A stretch of 64,000 nucleotides of DNA. Origin: Streptomyces lavendofoliae. Lineage in GTDB: Bacteria; Actinomycetota; Actinomycetes; Streptomycetales; Streptomycetaceae. The DNA lies in assembly GCF_014649735.1 (NCBI RefSeq), contig NZ_BMTP01000008.1, forward strand, positions 287,891 to 351,890, in the 5' to 3' direction. Under the pieces are notes generated by a model that was not told the DNA's origin, searched no databases, and saw nothing but the letters and a program-made list of their open reading frames with translations. Of this stretch, positions 59,961-64,000 are shown piece by piece (the stretch's first letter is position 1; every line of letters begins with the position of its first letter). The translations under genes and the position numbers were made by a program.

Positions 59961-60005
59961 CCGACCTCACTTCTCATACTTCTACGGTGGGGACAGTCTC
60001 ACTCA

Positions 60006-60034
60006 CCGGACGGCAGTTTCTCCCTTCCGTCCGG
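60006..60034 (-). terminator. hairpin between lysA and hom
   Basis: CCGGACGG (60006-60013) pairs with CCGTCCGG (60027-60034) around a 13-base loop, 20 bp past the lysA stop. A possible -10 box, CATAAT on the minus strand (60035-60040), abuts it, so the hairpin could equally be the 5' end of a hom transcript rather than a terminator. Confidence 0.4.
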
Positions 60035-60054
60035 ATTATGAGACATCTATTTCA

Positions 60055-61446
60055 TCAGCCGACATCGAGACGCAGAAGATCTTCCTCTGTCTCGCGCCGG
60101 ACGATCACGCGCGCCTCACCGTCGCGGACGGCGACGACGGGCGGGCGCAGTGCGTGGTTGTAGTTGCTGGCCATGGAGCGGCAGTACGCCCCGGTGGCGG
60201 GGACGGCGATGAGATCGCCCGGCGCGACGTCGGCCGGCAGGAACGCGTCCTTCACCACGATGTCGCCGCTCTCGCAGTGCTTGCCGACGACGCGGCTGAG
60301 CACCGGCTCGGCGTCGCTGGTCCGCGACACGAGCGCCACGCTGTACTCGGCGTCGTACAGGGCGGTGCGGATGTTGTCCGACATGCCGCCGTCGACGCTG
60401 ACGTACGTCCGCAGCCCGGCGAGCGGCTTGACCGTGCCCACCTCGTAGAGCGTGAACGCCGTCGGGCCGACGATGGCGCGCCCGGGCTCGACGGAGATGC
60501 GCGGCGTGCGCAGCCCGGCGGCCTCGCACTCCCTGGTCACGATGTCGCGCAGCGCCTTGGCGATCTCGTGCGGCTCGCGCGGGTCGTCGTCGGAGGTGTA
60601 CGCGATGCCCAGACCGCCGCCGAGGTCGATCTCGGGCAGCTCGACGCCGTGCTCGTCGCGAACCTCCTTCAGCAGCCCGACCACCCGGTGGGCGGCCACC
60701 TCGAACCCGGAGGTGTCGAAGATCTGCGATCCGATGTGGGAGTGGATGCCGATGAGCTCCAGCCCGTCCAGCTTCAGCGCCCGCCGCACGGCCTCGGCGG
60801 CCTGTCCGCCGGCCAGCGCGATGCCGAACTTCTGGTCCTCGTGGGCGGTGGCGATGAACTCGTGCGTGTGGGCCTCCACGCCCACCGTCACGCGGATCTG
60901 CACCTTCTGCCGCCTGCCCAGCGACTGGGCGGCGTGCGCGACGCGCGCGATCTCCTGGAAGGAGTCGAGCACGATCCGGCCGACGCCTGACTCCACCGCC
61001 CGCTCGATCTCGTACGCGCTCTTGTTGTTGCCGTGGAAGGCGATCCGCTCGGGCGGCATCCCAGCCTCGAGCGCCGTCGTCAGCTCACCGCCCGAACACA
61101 CGTCGAGGTTGAGGCCCTCCTCCTTCAGCCACCGCACCACGGCGCGGGACAGGAACGCCTTGCCGGCGTAGAACACGTCCGCCTCCTCGCCGAACGCCTC
61201 GGCCCAGGCACGGCACCGGGCGCGGAAGTCGGCCTCGTCGAGGAAGTAGGCGGGGGTGCCGAACTCCTCGGCGAGCGCGGTGGCGGTCAGGCCGCCGACG
61301 GTCAGGACCCCGTCCTCGTTCCGGGTGACGGTCCGGGACCAGACCTTCTCGTCGAGACGGTTGAGGTCGGCGGGCGGGGCGGAGTAGTGGCCCTCGGGCA
61401 GGACATCGGCGTGACGGGGCCCGGCGGGGTGTGCGGAACGGCTCAT
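60055..61446 (-). CDS. lysA: diaminopimelate decarboxylase
   Basis: A 463-residue PLP enzyme of the alanine racemase fold. The cofactor Lys is Lys96 (VFYAGKAFLS), the phosphate-binding region is IDLGGGLGIAY, and the active-site Cys contributed across the dimer is in GKHCESGDIV. It makes lysine from meso-diaminopimelate. The gene is seven bases downstream of nrtL and 94 bp upstream of hom. Confidence 0.97.
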   Translation of the reverse strand: MSRSAHPAGPRHADVLPEGHYSAPPADLNRLDEKVWSRTVTRNEDGVLTVGGLTATALAEEFGTPAYFLDEADFRARCRAWAEAFGEEADVFYAGKAFLSRAVVRWLKEEGLNLDVCSGGELTTALEAGMPPERIAFHGNNKSAYEIERAVESGVGRIVLDSFQEIARVAHAAQSLGRRQKVQIRVTVGVEAHTHEFIATAHEDQKFGIALAGGQAAEAVRRALKLDGLELIGIHSHIGSQIFDTSGFEVAAHRVVGLLKEVRDEHGVELPEIDLGGGLGIAYTSDDDPREPHEIAKALRDIVTRECEAAGLRTPRISVEPGRAIVGPTAFTLYEVGTVKPLAGLRTYVSVDGGMSDNIRTALYDAEYSVALVSRTSDAEPVLSRVVGKHCESGDIVVKDAFLPADVAPGDLIAVPATGAYCRSMASNYNHALRPPVVAVRDGEARVIVRRETEEDLLRLDVG

Positions 61447-61453
61447 TTCTCTC

Positions 61454-62647
61454 TCACAGGTAGTCAGGGGCGCTGATGCCGAGCAGGGCCAGGCCGCCGG
61501 CCAGCACCGTCCCGGCGGCTTCGGCGAGGGCGAGCCGGGAGCGGTGGGCGGCCGAGGGTTTCTCGTCGCCGAGGGGAAGCACGGTGTGCTGGAACCCCAG
61601 GAACGCGTCGGCGGTGGCCTCCATGTGCCGGGCGACCCGGTCGGGGGCGCGGTGGCGGGCGGCCGCTTCGAGGACGGCGGGGTGATCGCCGAGGGCGGTG
61701 AGGAGGCGCGGCGCGTCGACGTCCTCGTCGTACGCGGGCGCGATGCCGAGCTGCGCCCCGTTGCGGAGCAGGGCCCGCGCCCGGGCGTGGGCGTACCGCA
61801 CGGTGAACAGCGGGTTGGCCTCGCTCTGGACGAGCAGCCCGTCGGGGGCGAGCGCCCGGTCGTGGGCGGCGGGCCGGAGCAGCGCCCAGCGGGCGGCGTC
61901 GGACCCGAGGGCGGCGAGGTCGTGCGCGGCGGGGACGGGGATGGACCGGAGGGTGACGGTCTCGGGGGGGTCGGTGACGGTCTCGGGGGCGCGGGCGCCG
62001 GGTCCGTCGGGGCTGGTGGTGGATGCGGGGCGGGTGGTGTGCGGGTGGGGGCGGGCGGCGGGACGGCCGGGGTGGGTGGCGGGCGCGGGGCCCTGGGGGC
62101 CGGGTCCGTCGGCGGGGGTGGCGGGCGCGGGACGGGTGGTGTGCGGGTGGGGCCCGGCGTCGTCGCGCGGGTCGTCGGGGACGTCGTCGTACACGTGGGC
62201 GCCCTGCGCGCGCAGAAGGGCGCGTACCGCCTCAGCCAGCACCGTGGCCCGTACGTCGCCGGGGTGCGCCAGTCGGTAGGCGCGGCCCCGCAGGGTGTCG
62301 CCGTGCCCGTAGCGCTCGCGCCGGTCGAGGATGTCGCGCACCAGGGCGCGCCGGCTCCGGTCGGCCAGCGTGATGTTGAGGAACCCGGGCCCCGTGATCT
62401 CGACGCTCGCGATGCCGTCGGCCTCCGCGATCCTGGGCCGCAGCACCTCCGCGACGCGCAGCGGGGCCATCCCGGCCTCGCGGGCCAGCTGGAGGGCGGC
62501 GTTGGTGGCCCAGTCCCCGCTGCCGCCGGGCCGGGGCCGCTCGATCTTGACCCGCTCGGGCACCCGCGTGTCCGCCCGCAGCACGCCTTCACCGACCGCG
62601 CGGCGCACGGCGTGCTGCACGGTGAGGGAGAGGTCCGCGGGGGTCAC
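61454..62647 (-). CDS. nrtL: ArgS-related anticodon-binding protein NrtL
   Basis: A 397-residue relative of arginyl-tRNA synthetase. Residues 1-135 match its N-terminal tRNA-binding domain (VKIERPRPGGSGDWATNAAL, EITGPGFLNITLA), and about 255-397 match the C-terminal DALR anticodon-binding domain. The catalytic Rossmann domain with its HIGH and KMSKS motifs is missing; in its place is a Pro/His/Thr-rich stretch (about 165-240) with a duplicated PHPHTTRPA unit. It cannot charge tRNA but may still bind tRNA-Arg. The spacing to lysA is seven bases, recalling the argS-lysA operon of corynebacteria. Confidence 0.9.
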   Translation of the reverse strand: MTPADLSLTVQHAVRRAVGEGVLRADTRVPERVKIERPRPGGSGDWATNAALQLAREAGMAPLRVAEVLRPRIAEADGIASVEITGPGFLNITLADRSRRALVRDILDRRERYGHGDTLRGRAYRLAHPGDVRATVLAEAVRALLRAQGAHVYDDVPDDPRDDAGPHPHTTRPAPATPADGPGPQGPAPATHPGRPAARPHPHTTRPASTTSPDGPGARAPETVTDPPETVTLRSIPVPAAHDLAALGSDAARWALLRPAAHDRALAPDGLLVQSEANPLFTVRYAHARARALLRNGAQLGIAPAYDEDVDAPRLLTALGDHPAVLEAAARHRAPDRVARHMEATADAFLGFQHTVLPLGDEKPSAAHRSRLALAEAAGTVLAGGLALLGISAPDYL

Positions 62648-62724
62648 GGGACAAGCGTATGGGAGGACCCCCTCCCGGGCGGAACCGGTTTCGCGATGCG
62701 GTCACCCGCCACCCGACCGGCCGG

Positions 62725-63159
62725 TCAGCTCCAGGCACTCCCGGCATGCCCGGCACCGCTCCGGCCGTCGATGGGCGGCGGCGTCTCCCGGTGCATGAGC
62801 TGCCGCACGAGCCGCACGAGCTCGGCCGGCTCGAAGGGCTTCGCCAGGAATGCGTCCACCCCGGCGGCGAACCCGCTCTCCACCTCGTACTGCGTGCAGG
62901 CGCTGACGATCGCCACGGGCAGGTGTCTGGTCCTCGGATCCTCCCGCAACCGCTCGGCGGTCCGCAGCCCGTCGAGGCGGGGCATGACGACGTCGAGGGT
63001 CACCACATCGGGGCGAACGTCATGGACGACGTCCAGACACTCGGCACCATCGGCCGCGGTCACGACCTCGAAGCCCTCCAGCTCGAGATTGACCCTGATC
63101 AGCTGCCGGATGACTCTGTTGTCGTCCACGACGAGCACCCGGCCGGACACGCCTGACAC
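62725..63159 (-). CDS. single-domain response regulator (receiver only)
   Basis: A 144-residue protein made of one receiver domain, with phosphorylation site Asp56 (DVVTLDVVMPRLDGL), acidic pocket VVDDNRVIRQ and Lys in FLAKPFEP. It has no output domain, only a short Ser/Gly tail. The GTG of VSGVSGRVLVVDD is preferred; a start 18 codons earlier is possible. No kinase gene is adjacent. It lies upstream of nrtL on the same strand, with 77 bp between. Confidence 0.88.
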   Translation of the reverse strand: MSGVSGRVLVVDDNRVIRQLIRVNLELEGFEVVTAADGAECLDVVHDVRPDVVTLDVVMPRLDGLRTAERLREDPRTRHLPVAIVSACTQYEVESGFAAGVDAFLAKPFEPAELVRLVRQLMHRETPPPIDGRSGAGHAGSAWS

Positions 63160-63327
63160 AACTCGAGAGTAGGTCGAGCCGCTGCCCTGCGTCCGGGTTT
63201 TCCCCACTTCCACCCCACACGGGCGACCCGGTCCTCCCCGCCACCCCTAAATACCTGTTCACAGGCACCGCCCGGGAGCTGGTAGTGTTCTACCCGTCGC
63301 CGCGAGCAACACCACCGCGACGGACAC

Positions 63328-63399
63328 GCCCCCGTAGCTCAGGGGATAGAGCAACGGCCTCCGGAGCCGTGTGCGCAGGTTCGAATCCTGCCGGGGGCA
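63328..63399 (+). tRNA. tRNA-Arg (anticodon CCG)
   Basis: A complete cloverleaf can be drawn. The acceptor stem GCCCCCG pairs with CGGGGGC (63392-63398), followed by discriminator A. The D arm is GCTC/GAGC, the anticodon stem ACGGC/GCCGT encloses the loop CTCCGGA with anticodon CCG, and the T arm GCAGG-TTCGAAT-CCTGC is perfect. The CCA end is not encoded. It reads CGG codons. Confidence 0.97.
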
Positions 63400-63453
63400 C
63401 AGAAGCCGGACCAGCGTGATCAAGCTGCTGACCTGCGGATGTGCCAGACATCG

Positions 63454-63486
63454 AGAGTCGGATCCAGTCCCACTGGGTCCGGCTCT
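63454..63486 (+). terminator. terminator of the tRNA-Arg gene
   Basis: AGAGTCGGATCCAGT (63454-63468) pairs with ACTGGGTCCGGCTCT (63472-63486), two pairs being G-T, around CCC, and is followed by TT then GTCGTTG. It is 55 bp past the tRNA end. The remaining sequence to 63611 shows no gene that I recognise. Confidence 0.7.
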
Positions 63487-63611
63487 TTGTCGTTGTCGCG
63501 CACCACTCCCGAGTGAGTGGCAAGTGGGAAGCCGCCGTCGAGTGCCTCCACAGTGCGCTCACTGCGGCAGCCACACCAGGCGCCGGCATGGCATGGAGCC
63601 GCCCAGCCTCG

Positions 63612-64000
63612 CTAAGAAGTCATCTCATTTGGAGAGCCTGCGGTAGCAATGCAGGCGATGCTGGTGAAGGCGAGGAAGTGGTCAGCCTTGCATTCGTAGC
63701 GGCGGTGGAGTCGTCGGCAGCCGGCGAGCCAGGCCATGGTGCGTTCGATGGTCCACCGGTGTTGTCCGAGCCGTTGCGAGGATTCGATTCCTTTGCGGGG
63801 GATGCGGTGTCGGATGCCTCGACTGGAGAGCCATTGCCGCAGGTGGCGGTAGTCGTAGCCTTTGTCGGCGTGCAGTTTGCCGGGCTTGCGCCGGCGTCGG
63901 CCGCGGCGTGAACGGATCGGGGGTACGCCCTTCACCAGTGAGGTTGGCGCCGGAGATTCCGACGGAGATGGGCAGACCGGTCCGCTCGGTGATCAGGTGG
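63612..64000 (-). pseudogene. IS5-family transposase, frameshifted by an internal deletion, cut by the window edge
   Basis: The C-terminal half is in one frame (KGVPPIRSRRGRRRRKPGKL, DKGYDYRHLRQWLSSRGIRH, then WTIERTMAWLAGCRRLHRRY, holding the late D and E catalytic positions). The preceding part is in another frame (HLITERTGLPISVGISGANL, 63941-64000). Family members have about eight residues between GANL and LVKG; here they are missing near 63937-63943, consistent with loss of about 23 bp and a frameshift. The stop codon lies in what should be the terminal repeat of the element (about 63612-63630). The rest is outside the window. Confidence 0.8.

Noticed and set aside
63290..63589. Open frame on the minus strand across the tRNA-Arg gene
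   Set aside because: Its C-terminal half is simply the antisense translation of the tRNA, a common false protein.
63441..63611. Possible gene fragment between the tRNA and the IS
   Set aside because: The frame shows no recognisable family, and it crosses the tRNA terminator and the IS border.
63612..64000. Transposase as two ORFs with programmed frameshifting
   Set aside because: Some IS5-family elements do this, but here conserved residues between GANL and LVKG are missing at the frame change, so a deletion explains it better.
1..64000. CRISPR arrays, phage genes, biosynthetic gene clusters, defence systems
   Set aside because: I looked for direct repeats with spacers, integrases, polyketide or peptide synthase motifs and restriction or toxin genes and saw none within the window.

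Overview
The window reads as a piece of Streptomyces core chromosome. It is very GC-rich and densely coded. It carries the mycelial polarity genes scy and filP, a chiS-chiR-chiC chitinase locus, nucS, a DUF2550 gene beside the ATP synthase operon, and a gene order that I recall from the S. coelicolor SCO5351-SCO5400 area, here read in the opposite direction. No CRISPR array, prophage or biosynthetic cluster is visible. Only the last 400 bases, after a tRNA-Arg gene, look accessory: a broken IS5-family transposase.

Layout. 1-6.4 kb: the start of a membrane protein, a DUF3817/DUF77 pair, a three-gene AIM24 operon, a MarR regulator, and a PepSY gene divergent from its two-component system. 6.5-9.4 kb: methylmalonyl-CoA functions (meaB, thiolase, epimerase). 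9.5-14.7 kb: the coiled-coil proteins scy and filP. 14.9-18.9 kb: two paralogous ABC exporter pairs. 18.9-25.5 kb: a small Cys/His protein, an LLM oxidoreductase, a small hypothetical gene, nucS, a large ATPase-like membrane protein with a Gly/Thr repeat tail, and a STAS protein. 25.6-30.3 kb: a 3-hydroxybutyryl-CoA dehydrogenase, a TetR regulator divergent from an ABC transporter, a cobalamin adenosyltransferase and a membrane protein.

30.4-34.3 kb: the two-component pair and the secreted chitinase, whose promoter has two DasR-type 12-bp repeats. 34.2-35.6 kb: a phosphopantetheinyl transferase and DUF2550. 35.7-43.5 kb: the complete ATP synthase operon atpIBEFHAGDC on the minus strand, with a Rex-type operator upstream. 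43.8-51.5 kb: a WecA-type transferase, glyA, a low-molecular-weight phosphatase-like protein, a tRNA threonylcarbamoylation enzyme, prmC, prfA, rpmE and an LCP cell-wall ligase. 51.8-56 kb: a secreted trypsin with FG-GAP repeats, then rho. 56.3-63.2 kb: aspartate-family amino acid genes (thrB, thrC, hom, lysA), nrtL (an arginyl-tRNA synthetase relative without a catalytic domain) and a lone receiver protein. 63.3-64 kb: tRNA-Arg(CCG) and the broken insertion sequence.

The most interesting signals are several family members that have lost their usual catalytic or switching residue: the phosphatase-like protein (Ser in place of Cys), the STAS protein (Ala in place of the phospho-Ser), the ATPase (Arg in place of the P-loop Lys) and nrtL. 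Two Rex-like operators stand out, one at atp and one next to the AIM24 genes. Two small repeat families have settled next to genes.
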